A stretch of DNA of 64,000 bases, from assembly GCA_002494165.1 (NCBI GenBank), contig DLBH01000025.1:16287-80286 (forward strand), given 5' to 3'. The notes under the pieces were generated by a model. It was not told the DNA's origin. It saw only the letters and a list, made by a program, of their open reading frames with translations, and did not search any database. How positions within the stretch are numbered: the first letter of the stretch is position 1; the number at the start of each line of letters is the position of its first letter. Source of the stretch: Lachnospiraceae bacterium UBA7026. Its GTDB lineage: Bacteria > Bacillota > Clostridia > Lachnospirales > Lachnospiraceae. This document shows, in pieces, positions 33,392-41,770 of this stretch. The position numbers were made by a program, and so were the translations under genes.

Positions 33392-34594
33392 TTAGTTGCC
33401 ACCAGGATTAGCCTGGTTGTAAAGTGCAAGGTTACATTCCTCTTTACTGATGCTCTGCTGGTCACCGGTCAGGGGGTCTACCCGCACGAAGTGTTCTTCT
33501 GTGAGATTACCCGCCTCATCCTGTTTGCCGTAGCTATAGTAAAAGAAGCCGTCGGCGAAGCTGTTGGTCAGAATGTTCTCCCCGATGGTGATGGCTTTTA
33601 CCACTTTGAGGTCGGGCAGGGAACAGGCCTTCAGGTGGGCACTGTTACCCTCGTAGTTATTGATCTGGCTTACATATAGCATACCCTGCCAGAAAGAAGC
33701 GGTCACGGTACCCTGGCCGATCTCATGGGTCTGGCCTGACGAGCAGTCATAGATGTAGGTCTTGGAGAAATCCGTGGACATCAGGATCATGTACTGACCC
33801 TCCGCGCCTGAATAGAGGTCCGGGGCAAGCCGGTCTTCGGCAATAGTGGAAACCTTGCCGTCTTTGCTGTCATAGCAATAGAAGACTGAGTTGGTATCAT
33901 CCTGATAGAGAGTATAATAATATTTTCCCTCATAAACCTGAAGGATATAGGGGGTGATATAATCACTTTTTTCCACGGGCATGACAAGCTCGGTGGTCTG
34001 ATCATCTATGGATAAGCGTGTGAGACCGTCAGCCGTGAAATAATAGAGGTCTTTGCCATCACTTACAAAAGTGGAGGTGAAGCTGTCTCCGATGAGCAGG
34101 GCATCTCCTTCATCGGTCTCAGACCTGGAATAAAAGAGAGTATCAAAATTCTTGTTGGCGTGGAAATAATAGTTACCCGCTTTGAATCTTTTTTCCCCAC
34201 TAAGAATGATACGGACGGGAGTTCCGGCCTCGGAGACGGCTGTGGTATCGCTGTCTTCTTCTGTCGCTTCAGTATCATCCTCATCCATTTCTACTTCTTC
34301 AATCTCTTCCTCAATCTCTTCTGAGGAAGTTCCTTCCTCAATCTCCTCTTCCGTTTCCGGGTCTTCAGAGTCGGCCTCTTCTTCATTGGCGGGGATGCCG
34401 GTATCATTCCCTTCCGCAGGGGCTTCCGACTGGCTCTGGCCGCCTTCCACTATGTTTTCTGCTGCCCTGCCGACAATGACCTGCCGGCCCGCAAAAAAGA
34501 GGCAGGCAGTCAACATGAATAAGAGACCCAGGGTGCTGAAGGGTCTGGAGTGGGTGAACTGTCTGATTCTGTCTAAAAGGGAATCATATATCAT
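33392..34594 (-). CDS. Membrane-anchored extracellular protein with acidic linker and DUF5050-like beta-propeller
   Basis: A 400-residue protein with one N-terminal membrane helix (about 18-38, LGLLFMLTACLFF), an extremely acidic Glu/Asp/Ser/Thr linker (about 45-110), and a beta-rich domain (about 115-400) built of repeats such as LYYFTADGLTRLSIDDQTT and KYYYTLYQDDTNSVFYCYDSK, resembling DUF5050 or similar propellers. The role is unknown; a sensor or adhesin-like scaffold is possible. The start is ATG 34594, 8 nt after GTGAGGT; the upstream GTG at 34609 lies in the binding site. It precedes pepD by 17 nt. Confidence 0.7.
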   Translation of the reverse strand: MIYDSLLDRIRQFTHSRPFSTLGLLFMLTACLFFAGRQVIVGRAAENIVEGGQSQSEAPAEGNDTGIPANEEEADSEDPETEEEIEEGTSSEEIEEEIEEVEMDEDDTEATEEDSDTTAVSEAGTPVRIILSGEKRFKAGNYYFHANKNFDTLFYSRSETDEGDALLIGDSFTSTFVSDGKDLYYFTADGLTRLSIDDQTTELVMPVEKSDYITPYILQVYEGKYYYTLYQDDTNSVFYCYDSKDGKVSTIAEDRLAPDLYSGAEGQYMILMSTDFSKTYIYDCSSGQTHEIGQGTVTASFWQGMLYVSQINNYEGNSAHLKACSLPDLKVVKAITIGENILTNSFADGFFYYSYGKQDEAGNLTEEHFVRVDPLTGDQQSISKEECNLALYNQANPGGN

Positions 34595-35083
34595 AGTATG
34601 TGACCTCACTTTCTTTTTATCTGATATTTGATTGGGAAAAGGGCTGGCCTGGTCAAGGCAGCTCTCTTCAATATTATAACAAAATATTGTTTGTATGGGA
34701 ACAAGAGTTTTGTTTTCACCAGTTTCCCCCTTTTTCCGGGGAGGTCCAGGGAGGGGAAACAGTCCGGGACCAGGGGGAAAGGTGGGCTGGGTCCAGAGAA
34801 AATATTCTTGGACCGGGGGAGGCAGGAAGCGGGAGACAGACCTGCAAGAAGTATCTGATGAAAGGCATATAAAAAGCTAAAGACCAGGCTATTAATAAAA
34901 AGACAAAAAATAAAAATTAAATCTAAAAATAATCAGTCTTTAATCTTTTATTGCTGGCAATATATCTGAATAATAACTTGATAAACAGGAAATTGTATAG
35001 TATATTTATGTTATACATTTAAAGTATTAATTTTAAACTATTTAATAATGAAGGGAAAATGAACTATTTAGGAGGAGGAAATT
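34595..35083 (+). promoter_or_regulatory. Intergenic region with promoter for the FN3-like secreted protein
   Basis: The 489-nt gap contains no convincing gene. Near the right end TTGATA (34978-34983) and TATATT (35001-35006) are 17 nt apart and would drive the gene at 35084 with a 70-nt leader. The left part is purine/GGG-rich and the right part (34870-35080) is very AT-rich. Confidence 0.55.
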
Positions 35084-35830
35084 ATGATGAAGGGAAGAAA
35101 AAGAATAGGTTTTATTGTGTTTTTACTTACTTTTATGTTTCTGTTTGCCATGACGCCGGCCAGAAAAGCCCAGGCAGCATCCTTAGGTAAACCGAAATAC
35201 AGAATGGCTACTTTCACGGATGGGAAAGTATTCCTTTCATGGACAAGGGTTAAGAAAGCTAAATATTATCAGATTCTCAGAAGCACGAGAAAGAACGGTG
35301 GCTACAAGGTGATCGGCAGAACAAGGAATACATCAATATTCGCGGCGGCCAATGGTAATTACTATTACCGCATCCGGGCTGTCAGGGGAAAGACAAAGGG
35401 TAATATGTCTGCGGCAAGACATATTTTTGCTGTCAAAGGCAGGGTAAACGGCTATTCCAGATTATTTGGAAGGGATATCTTAAGGATTGAAATAACCAAT
35501 ATGACGAATATTCCTATATATTTCCGAGGCTTAGGAGCAGGTAAATGGGACGCGACCGTATATATTCTTAACAGCGCCAAGCAGGTAATCTGGAGCACCT
35601 ATGCTTATGTTACCAATTCGAATGGCAGCTATTATGTATCCTATGCCGTGATCCCGGGCAATACTACCCAGAATATATATATATCCACCAGCGGTAATAT
35701 TCCCAGCAACTATCTGGATGATCCCTTTATGACCAGTGTCAGCTTCTTCCCGGGAAGCCCCAACGGAAGTCTCTTCTTTGCACTGGGCGCAAATAGTGAG
35801 GAATCTGCTGTGGCAGGCATTGCAAAATAA
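35084..35830 (+). CDS. Secreted protein with fibronectin type III-like domain
   Basis: A 248-residue exported protein. It has a basic N-terminus, a hydrophobic signal (about 8-26) and AQAA as likely cleavage site. Residues 38-115 look like an FN3-type beta-sandwich (VFLSWTRVKKAKYYQILRST is the W strand pattern; YYYRIRAVRGKTKG the closing strand). The C-terminal 120 residues are Asn/Ser/Tyr-rich, with repeated beta-strand signals, and are not recognised. AGGAGGAGG precedes the ATG. It has its own promoter and terminator. Function unknown. Confidence 0.7.
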   Translation: MMKGRKRIGFIVFLLTFMFLFAMTPARKAQAASLGKPKYRMATFTDGKVFLSWTRVKKAKYYQILRSTRKNGGYKVIGRTRNTSIFAAANGNYYYRIRAVRGKTKGNMSAARHIFAVKGRVNGYSRLFGRDILRIEITNMTNIPIYFRGLGAGKWDATVYILNSAKQVIWSTYAYVTNSNGSYYVSYAVIPGNTTQNIYISTSGNIPSNYLDDPFMTSVSFFPGSPNGSLFFALGANSEESAVAGIAK

Positions 35831-35885
35831 TGTTTATAACATATGATGAGGAAATAACATATTGTAGGAAATTTTTCGCACATTG

Positions 35886-35912
35886 CTGCCCGGACCTGGT
35901 CCGGGCAGTTTT
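35886..35912 (+). terminator. Terminator after the FN3-like gene
   Basis: CTGCCCGGAC, loop CTG, GTCCGGGCAG, then TTTTCTGC. The following stretch to 36171 holds no gene I can support. Confidence 0.9.
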
Positions 35913-36171
35913 CTGCTTCATAGGAAATGCCTCCATGGAAATGTCCCGATTCTTAATAATTATATACCCTCCTGGGGGATGTACATTCGTGGGACAGGAA
36001 ATCTGATGAAACTCTTTTCTTCAGCGGCAGCAGGCAGAACTTTTCAAGAAATCCTCCCTTATGGTATAACTATAAATGACGATACCACGGAAAATGCTTC
36101 CCTGCGGCAGGGCGGTTTTGCATATGCGGACCAGACCAGGAGTTCAGCGGGGTAAAAGGAGGAAGGACTTT

Positions 36172-36990
36172 ATGGAAGACCGGTCAAAGACAATACTGCT
36201 CATAATCATTGCTTTAATGATTGCGGTCACTTCCGCAAGGGTAGTCACCCCTAAAGTGACCGCGGTGAAGTTTCACCAAAGTGCCATAGACAGTCTGGAG
36301 GAAAAAAGGGCTAATGTCTTGGAGCTGATGGCTGTCTGTACAGCTTCATCTGCGGCGATCACTCTGATTCCCGGAGATGCCGGAACCCCTATTGCCGACA
36401 AACTGGCTGACCTGAGCAGCTACTTCATCGTCGTGATTTCAGCCATTTACCTGGAGAAGTACCTGTTGACCATCACAGGGTACGCAGCCTTTTCTTTTCT
36501 GATTCCTCTGGCCTGTCTGGCCTTTATCGTGGCAGTGATCATGAAGAATAAGTCCTGGTCCTACCTGTCCATGAAGATGGCTCTTTTCGGCCTGGCCCTT
36601 TTTGCCATAGTTCCTGCCAGTATGAAGATCTCCGGTGTTATCGAGGACACCTATCAGACTTCTCTGGAAGAGACAGTACAGGCAGCCAAGAAGACCACCG
36701 AGGAGATCGAGGAGGGCAGTAAGGACCAAGGATTCTGGGAAGGAATTTGGTCTAGTATCAGCAATGAGGCCAAGGATATATCCGAGGACTTGAGAAATAC
36801 ACTGAATAATATGGTGGAAGCCATCGCTGTCATGTTGGTTACCTCCTGCCTGATTCCCATCCTCGTCCTCTTTTTCTTTTTCTGGCTGGTGAAGATGGTC
36901 CTGGGTGTGGACCTGGATTTCTCCAATAACGAGAAGGTCAAAGGTTATTTCAGAAGAGGCAGGACCAAAAAGATCAGACAGGATAAGTAG
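36172..36990 (+). CDS. Integral membrane protein of unknown function
   Basis: Unrecognised 272-residue membrane protein. There are hydrophobic helices near residues 7-25, 60-75, 85-105, 112-140, 145-160 and 220-245; the stretch from 165 to 215 is charged, mainly acidic, with VQAAKKTTEEIEEGSKDQG, and may lie outside the membrane. The C-terminus is basic (RRGRTKKIRQDK). The start is ATG 36172 after AAGGAGGAAGG; the longer frame from 36076 is ignored. The final codons are repeated six times after the stop. It lies 148 nt before the acidic-tail protein on the same strand. Confidence 0.6.
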   Translation: MEDRSKTILLIIIALMIAVTSARVVTPKVTAVKFHQSAIDSLEEKRANVLELMAVCTASSAAITLIPGDAGTPIADKLADLSSYFIVVISAIYLEKYLLTITGYAAFSFLIPLACLAFIVAVIMKNKSWSYLSMKMALFGLALFAIVPASMKISGVIEDTYQTSLEETVQAAKKTTEEIEEGSKDQGFWEGIWSSISNEAKDISEDLRNTLNNMVEAIAVMLVTSCLIPILVLFFFFWLVKMVLGVDLDFSNNEKVKGYFRRGRTKKIRQDK

Positions 36991-37098
36991 ATCAGACAGG
37001 ATAAGTAGATCAGACAGGATAAGTAGATCAGACAGGATAAACAGATTAGACAGGATTAAGTAAGTCAGTCAGGACTTAGAAGACCAGGCAGGATACAG
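36972..37098 (+). repeat. 18-bp tandem repeat copied from the 3' end of the membrane-protein gene
   Basis: GATCAGACAGGATAAGTA begins at 36972, 36990, 37008 and 37026, then degenerates (37044, 37062, 37080). The first copy encodes the last residues and TAG stop of the gene; each later copy carries the same in-frame stop (18 bp = six codons). Confidence 0.92.
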
Positions 37099-37138
37099 AT
37101 GCCCGAATTATAGATATCATCGCATAGGAGGAAGACAG

Positions 37139-37663
37139 ATGAGAAAGAAATGGAACGCAGGTTTACTGATGACAGCGGTTACTCTGGCCTTTGCCCTGGC
37201 CATGTTTTATTCAACAGGCTTAGCCGGCTATGGGACTAAGCCGGTGCCAGGTGAAGTCAGGGCCAGTGAGGCAGGTCAGCTGAAAAAGGAGACTCAGTCC
37301 CTCGGTGACTTCAGAAAGTCTGTGGCCTTGTCCATAGGCCAGGTCACAGGGCATATCAGTAAGGTCATCGTTGGCAGTGCAGGAGGTAAGCTGCCTCCCG
37401 CCCTCACAGGAAAGGGAGAGGGGACCAGTGACAAGAGTAAGACCAGTAGTACTACTGAGAGCAGGACTGCCCCAGGCTCGTCCAACATTAAGAAAGAGTA
37501 TGATCCTTATAATGTCTATGATTATGATAGTGCAGATGATTTTGCAGAGGATTATGTCTATGAATTTGCAGAAGAATATTATGACGATGAATTTGAGGAA
37601 GACGCATACGATGATGCCTATGATGATGCCTGTGAATATTGGGAGAGTAAGCACAGAAAGTGA
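37139..37663 (+). CDS. Exported protein with acidic Tyr/Asp-rich tail
   Basis: A 174-residue unrecognised protein. It begins with a basic stretch and one hydrophobic segment (10-30), a signal peptide or anchor; the middle is Ser/Thr/Gly-rich with low complexity; residues 118-174 are strongly acidic with many Tyr and Asp (DPYNVYDYDSADDFAEDY, then EEYYDDEFEEDAYDDAYDD). The tail could bind cations or a basic partner. AGGAGGAAG precedes the ATG. It follows a membrane protein on the same strand, and precedes mnmM by 35 nt. Function unknown. Confidence 0.6.
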   Translation: MRKKWNAGLLMTAVTLAFALAMFYSTGLAGYGTKPVPGEVRASEAGQLKKETQSLGDFRKSVALSIGQVTGHISKVIVGSAGGKLPPALTGKGEGTSDKSKTSSTTESRTAPGSSNIKKEYDPYNVYDYDSADDFAEDYVYEFAEEYYDDEFEEDAYDDAYDDACEYWESKHRK

Positions 37664-37697
37664 CTTGTGACCGGCAGGCTGCTTTTGGGAGAATAAG

Positions 37698-38330
37698 ATG
37701 ACAGATATTTTTGATGTAACCATAACAAAGCGCTGCCAGATCCTCCTGGCTGCTTATCTCAGCCAGGGGGATACGGCTGTGGACTGTACCTGCGGCAATG
37801 GATATGACACGCTTTTTCTATGCCGGTCTGTGGGCAGGGAAGGAAAGGTTTACGCCTTCGATATCCAGGAGAAGGCCATAGAACATACAAGAGAGCTTCT
37901 TCAAAAGGAGGGCTGGGAAGCGGAGCTGTTTCTCAGCTCTCATGTCCGTCTTGCGGACCTGCTTTCTGACCGTCCGGCCCGGGGGTCAGGAAAGAATTTG
38001 GCCGCGGAAAGACCGGTCCGGGAGGAATCCGCACCGGCAGTGATTATGTATAATCTGGGCTATCTGCCCGGTGGAGACCACAGGCTTTGCACCAGAACAG
38101 AGGAAACCCTCTCTTCGGTCAGCCAGGCCCTGGAGCTTTTAAAGAAGGGAGGTGTTTTATCCCTGGTGGCTTATCCGGGCCATGAGGAAGGCAGGAAGGA
38201 GGCTGAGGCGGTTCATGATCTTCTGGCTGGTCTTCCACCAAAAGATTTTGAGGTGCTGACCCTGGCCCAGACCAACAGGAGCGCTCTTGCCCCTGTTCTC
38301 TATCTTGTTCATAAAAGGCAGACTTGCTGA
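37698..38330 (+). CDS. mnmM: tRNA 5-aminomethyl-2-thiouridine methyltransferase MnmM (YtqB family)
   Basis: SAM-dependent Rossmann methyltransferase of the YtqB/MnmM family, which finishes the mnm5s2U34 modification of tRNA in Gram-positives. The start FDVTITKRCQILLAAYLSQG, then VDCTCGNGYDTLFLC (SAM loop), YNLGYLPGGDH near residue 118 (NLGYLPG catalytic block) and LVAYPGHEEGRKEAEAV are diagnostic. A Gly/Arg/Ala-rich insert (about 93-108) between strands is unusual for the family. GGGAGAA precedes the ATG. At 210 residues it is slightly longer than the usual 190. A long hairpin overlaps its 3' end. Confidence 0.86.
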   Translation: MTDIFDVTITKRCQILLAAYLSQGDTAVDCTCGNGYDTLFLCRSVGREGKVYAFDIQEKAIEHTRELLQKEGWEAELFLSSHVRLADLLSDRPARGSGKNLAAERPVREESAPAVIMYNLGYLPGGDHRLCTRTEETLSSVSQALELLKKGGVLSLVAYPGHEEGRKEAEAVHDLLAGLPPKDFEVLTLAQTNRSALAPVLYLVHKRQTC

Positions 38331-38364
38331 GGGAGAGACTTGCATAGGCCTCTCCCTCAGCAAG
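38323..38364 (+). terminator. Long hairpin at the mnmM 3' end
   Basis: CTTGCTGAGGGAGAG (38323-38337, containing the TGA stop) pairs perfectly with CTCTCCCTCAGCAAG (38350-38364). There is no T tract, so it may stabilise or terminate poorly. Confidence 0.6.
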
Positions 38365-38441
38365 CTTGATAAATAGCCATCCTCCTGTTACAATACTTGT
38401 AAAAAGAATATTCTGACCCCTTCCGTAAGGGGAAAGATATA

Positions 38442-38470
38442 TTGACATGACCAAATCTCTATAATATAAT
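38442..38470 (+). promoter_or_regulatory. Strong promoter of the glycosyltransferase gene
   Basis: TTGACA (38442-38447), 17 nt, TATAAT (38465-38470), near-consensus. The leader to 38693 is about 215 nt and contains only short open frames (such as 38551-38640) that I cannot assign; it may hold remnants of older genes. Confidence 0.82.
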
Positions 38471-38693
38471 TGTAGGAATTATGGTTATAAGGAGAAATAT
38501 TGCTTAAGATATGAATCCAAAAATACTTAAATAGTTGAGTCAGACTAATGGTTATGACATCGTCGTCTGTTATTGGGATGATCAATACCGAAAGTTGCAA
38601 ATCGCAGTTGCTGCAATTGTTTAGTGAAGATAAAATGACATTGGGTGTAATACCTGGAAACTATGCAAATATATTAGAAATTAGGGTGAAAAG

Positions 38694-39641
38694 ATGAAAA
38701 AAACAGCCGTTTTGATTCCATGCTATAACGAAGCCTTGACTATTGAGACAGTAATTAAGGATTTTCAGAAAAATATGCCTGAGGCAGATATTTATGTTTA
38801 TGATAATAATTCCAAGGATGGCACAGCGGAGATTGCCCGTAAAGCCGGTGCGATTGTGCGCCATGAGTACAGGCAGGGCAAGGGCAATGTTGTGAGGACC
38901 ATGTTCCGGGAAATCGATGCAGATTGTTATATCATGGCTGATGGAGATGATACCTATCCGGCCAGCTTCGGGCCTGAGCTTGAAAAATATGTGCTTGAAG
39001 GAAAGGCTGACATGGCAATTGGAGACAGATTGTCATCCAGCTATTTTCAGGAAAACAAGAGACCCTTCCATAATTTTGGGAATGTTCTTGTCAGAAGGAT
39101 GATAAACTGGCTTTACCGGTCTGACGTAAATGACATTATGACGGGAGCAAGGGCCTTCAGCAGGGATTTTGTGAAATCATTTCCAATTATGTCCAGAGGT
39201 TTCGAGATAGAAACGGAAATGACCATCTTTGCCCTGGATAATAATTTTAAGCTGGTGGAAGTCCCTGTTGATTACCAGGACCGGCCGGAGGGAAGCGAAT
39301 CCAAACTCAATACTTTTTCTGACGGCTTTAAGGTTTTGTCTACCATCTTCACTTTATTTTTCAATACAAAGCCAATGGTGTCTTACGGTGGAATCGGCCT
39401 GGTATTACTGCTCCTGGGTCTGGGTTTCTTTATTCCTATTATTCATACCTATCAGCTGACCGGCCTTGTGCCAAAGCTTCCGACCCTGGTCGTTGTAATC
39501 TGCATGTGGATTATTGGTATTCTGCTTCTTTTGATGGGAATCATCCTTTCATCCCTCCGGAAAAATGAAAGACGGGCATTGGAACGGCATTTGAATATAC
39601 TCCAGTATATGCATATAAGTGGTAAGTATCATGAGAGATAA
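38694..39641 (+). CDS. Family 2 glycosyltransferase, dolichyl/undecaprenyl-phosphate type
   Basis: GT-A glycosyltransferase with membrane anchor, of the DPM1/GtrB type that transfers a sugar from a nucleotide donor to a polyprenyl phosphate. VLIPCYNEALTIETVI opens the fold, MADGDDTYPA near residue 82 is the D-x-D-like donor site, MTGARAFSRDFV near 146 and FEIETEMTIFALDN near 175 follow. Two helices close the protein (about 240-262 and 268-292), as in GtrB. The 315-residue length is normal. The lipid-sugar made would need a GT-C or flippase partner; the next locus holds only a fragment of a membrane gene. Confidence 0.88.
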   Translation: MKKTAVLIPCYNEALTIETVIKDFQKNMPEADIYVYDNNSKDGTAEIARKAGAIVRHEYRQGKGNVVRTMFREIDADCYIMADGDDTYPASFGPELEKYVLEGKADMAIGDRLSSSYFQENKRPFHNFGNVLVRRMINWLYRSDVNDIMTGARAFSRDFVKSFPIMSRGFEIETEMTIFALDNNFKLVEVPVDYQDRPEGSESKLNTFSDGFKVLSTIFTLFFNTKPMVSYGGIGLVLLLLGLGFFIPIIHTYQLTGLVPKLPTLVVVICMWIIGILLLLMGIILSSLRKNERRALERHLNILQYMHISGKYHER

Positions 39642-39767
39642 AAAAGCGGATATAGTATAGCAAATGGCTGGTGGCTGGTCTATACCGCAACAAGCCTGGC
39701 CATATCCATCCTGTTGGGTGTGGTCCTAAAGAAATTCATGAGTATTCTTCCATGGCGAAAGGCATAG
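39642..39767 (+). pseudogene. C-terminal fragment of a polytopic membrane protein
   Basis: In the same frame, straight after the glycosyltransferase TAA, 41 codons read through to a TAG and contain NGWWLVYTATSLAISILLGV, then VLKKFMSILPWRKA. This looks like the last transmembrane helix and basic tail of a larger membrane protein, such as an acyltransferase or GT-C partner, but no start or N-terminus remains. Deletion of the rest is likely. Confidence 0.55.
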
Positions 39768-39795
39768 ATAAAGTTTAAATTGTTTGCGAATATAA

Positions 39796-39826
39796 AAAAG
39801 GTCAGTTCAATTTCTGGCCTTTTTTT
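39796..39826 (+). terminator. Terminator after the gene fragment
   Basis: AAGGTCAG and CTGGCCTT form a stem with one mismatch; seven T follow, with an A-tract on the opposite side. Confidence 0.75.
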
Positions 39827-39874
39827 GATATAATTTTATAAAGATAAAGCAGAGAAAAAGGGAGGAGGTAGAAA

Positions 39875-40255
39875 ATGTATTTTGTTCGTTATGATAAAGA
39901 CCGGCAGTGTGTCAGTGCCTATGATGGCCAGAACAGAATTGGGGAATGTACTTACAGGATTGTGTCAGGAGACTGGGTCATTGACCACACCTTTGTGGAG
40001 GAGGCTTACCAGGGAACGGGGATGGCTGGCCGCATGGTGGACCGGGTCGCCGAGGAAGCCCGCAAGGCAGGGGCCGGCCTTGTGGCCGACTGCCCTTATG
40101 CCAGAAAGAGACTGGGTCAGGCCGGGACCGGGTCCGCGGAAGACAGGAAAAAGCAGGGGGAGCAAGACCTGCTTGAACTATTGGGAAGAGTTCCCGGCAA
40201 AGTGTCTGACCTCCAGGATGAAATAGACCGGATGAAACAGAGACAGAAAAGATAG
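39875..40255 (+). CDS. GNAT-type N-acetyltransferase (YjdJ-like)
   Basis: Small acetyltransferase-like protein of the YjdJ/NATD1 type. The core is ISDGxx-like DWVIDHTFVEEAYQGTGMAG with the pyrophosphate loop Q-G-T-G-M-A near residue 45, then MVDRVAEEARKAGAGLVADC and PYARK. A Lys/Glu-rich tail (about 85-126) is specific to this copy. The usual length is near 90 residues, so the tail is an extension; its last codons (RMKQRQKR-stop) lie in the first unit of a 35-bp repeat. GGAGGAGG precedes the ATG. Substrate unknown. Confidence 0.82.
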   Translation: MYFVRYDKDRQCVSAYDGQNRIGECTYRIVSGDWVIDHTFVEEAYQGTGMAGRMVDRVAEEARKAGAGLVADCPYARKRLGQAGTGSAEDRKKQGEQDLLELLGRVPGKVSDLQDEIDRMKQRQKR

Positions 40256-40410
40256 AAGCCTGCCGGATGAAAAAGAGGCAGAGAAGATAAAAGCCTGCCG
40301 GATGAAACAGAGACAGAAAAGATAAAAGCCTGCCGGATGAAAAAGAGGCAGAGAAGATAGAAGCCTGCCGGATGAAAAAGACAGGAGAGATAAGAATCCT
40401 CCGGAGTTAT
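40228..40410 (+). repeat. 35-bp alternating tandem repeat at the GNAT 3' end
   Basis: Units begin CCGGATGAAA at 40228, 40263, 40298, 40333 and 40368, exactly 35 bp apart. Copies 1 and 3 share ACAGAGACAGAAAAG while 2 and 4 share AAAGAGGCAGAGAAG, so the array grew by a 70-bp dimer. Copy 1 spans the GNAT stop codon (40253-40255). No unique spacers are present, so this is not a CRISPR. Confidence 0.92.
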
Positions 40411-40464
40411 AAAAGGTAGAGAAGATAAAGACTTGAACCAAGATGAGCAGGAGCAGGAGAGACT

Positions 40465-41247
40465 ATGGCATTTGTATCCAATGAGGGGCAGCAGATTTCC
40501 TTTGATGACCCCTATTACCGATTGAGTGACAGACAGAGGCGGTATCTGAAAGAATCGTGGGCAGCCTATTTCGCGGAGTATATTTTCCCGAAGATTGATG
40601 AATCCAGGTTTGCGAAGCTTTACAGTGACCGGCCTTCCAGGCCCAATATTCCGGTAAATATTCTGGTTGGGGCTTTATTGATCAAAGAGCTGACCGGCGA
40701 GTCTGACCAGGAGTTTTTGCGGTCGCTTCTCTTTGATTTCCGATATCAGTATGCCCTCCATACCTCTTCCTATCCTAAGCAGCCTTTGACCGAAAGGACC
40801 CTTGGCCGTTTTCGTATGAGGTGCGTCAATTATGAGCGGGAGAATGGAGAGGACCTGGTCCGGGAGACTCTGGAGGATCTGGCCGATGAACTGGCCTGCA
40901 TGCTGGCTATGGACCGGACCTTCCGGCGGGAGAGGAACTCCAGTCTGGCAGAAAGGATCCGCACCATGGGCAGTCTGGAGCTGATATGGGTCTGTCTTGC
41001 CAACCTTTTGAAAGATCTGGATCAGGCAGGAATCAGTTGTCCCCAGGACCTGGCTGCCTATGGGCAGGAAGAAGAGCGGAGGATGGCCCTTTCCTACAGC
41101 AGGCCCGAAGAAGCCTCCAGGCTGACAGCCAAAGTAAGAAAGGATGCTGAGCGGGCCCTGGCTCTCTGTGATGACCGCTTTGAAGAGTCAAGCAGCTATC
41201 TGCTGCTCCGTAGGGTGCTGAGAGAGACACGGGTGCAGGAATTTTGA
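40465..41247 (+). pseudogene. Truncated IS1182-like transposase
   Basis: The 260 residues correspond to the N-terminal half of an IS1182/IS5-group transposase: FVSNEGQQISFDDPYYRLSD, PNIPVNILVGALLIKELTG, then QPLTERTLGRFRMRC. The catalytic DDE half (family length about 480-550) is missing, and I found no continuation in the other frames, no inverted repeats and no target duplication. The reading frame that remains is intact and has GAGCAGGAGAG upstream. It is either a decayed insertion remnant or a retained N-terminal domain. Confidence 0.7.
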
Positions 41248-41416
41248 GTTCTAATGATAAGTCCGGCCAGGAGGCCGGGAAAACGGGGGAACAGGAGAAG
41301 TCATTTTTATCATGAAACATGGACAATACCGAAAGATGGACCTGGTGGAAATCGTATGATCAATGAAGGCTGGAAAGCAAGAAGCCATATACAGGGATTT
41401 TGGAGGTAAGAGTGTT

Positions 41417-41635
41417 ATGGGAGATAAGAATAATAAAGATTTTGAGAATCCTTATCTAATCAGGCCTAATGGAAGGGGAGGAGATCCGGAGGCTTTCGGC
41501 TACGTGATCGGCAACCTGGACCCTGCCTTGCGGGAAGCCCTGGGCATGCCGGAAGAATGTGCCTCTGTGGGTATCGTCACTTCCAAAAAGAGAAGTTCGA
41601 CCTTGATTTTCGGGGCGGATGAATCAGTGAAATAG
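41417..41635 (+). CDS. Small hypothetical protein (72 aa)
   Basis: Unrecognised small soluble protein with Asn/Lys/Glu-rich start (GDKNNKDFENPYLIRPNGRG), DPALREALGMP in the middle and a basic TSKKRSSTLIFGADE end. ATG 41417 is 10 nt after GGAGG; an earlier ATG at 41363 has no site. A strong terminator follows 40 nt downstream. No function can be proposed. Confidence 0.55.
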   Translation: MGDKNNKDFENPYLIRPNGRGGDPEAFGYVIGNLDPALREALGMPEECASVGIVTSKKRSSTLIFGADESVK

Positions 41636-41675
41636 GCCCGGCAGAGCTGAGGCCGGCGGATGCAAGAGAAAAAAT

Positions 41676-41735
41676 GAGTTCCCTGTCATATACTATCCCA
41701 AACAGGATGAGAAATATGGCAGGGAACTCTTTTTT
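41676..41735. terminator. Bidirectional terminator
   Basis: GAGTTCCCTG pairs with CAGGGAACTC; six or more T follow on the plus strand, and ATTTTTTC follows on the minus strand, serving both the 72-aa gene and the convergent reductase gene. Confidence 0.88.
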
Positions 41736-41770
41736 ACTTTATTCGTCTATAGTAGTCAATAATGGCCTTC

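Noticed and set aside
38551..38640. Short open frame of 29 codons before the glycosyltransferase
   Set aside because: It lacks a binding site and start; its reading LSQTNGYDIVVCYWDDQY matches no family I know.
39639..39767. Stop-codon read-through joining the glycosyltransferase to the downstream fragment
   Set aside because: The in-frame extension is probably chance; family members end where this one stops, and no read-through signal was recognised.
39801..39826. Attachment site or integron end after the gene fragment
   Set aside because: The hairpin is followed by a T run, so a terminator is the simpler reading; no integrase is near.
40228..40410. CRISPR array suspected from 35-bp periodicity
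   Set aside because: Units are contiguous with no unique spacers between them, and the array starts inside a gene; no cas genes are in the window.
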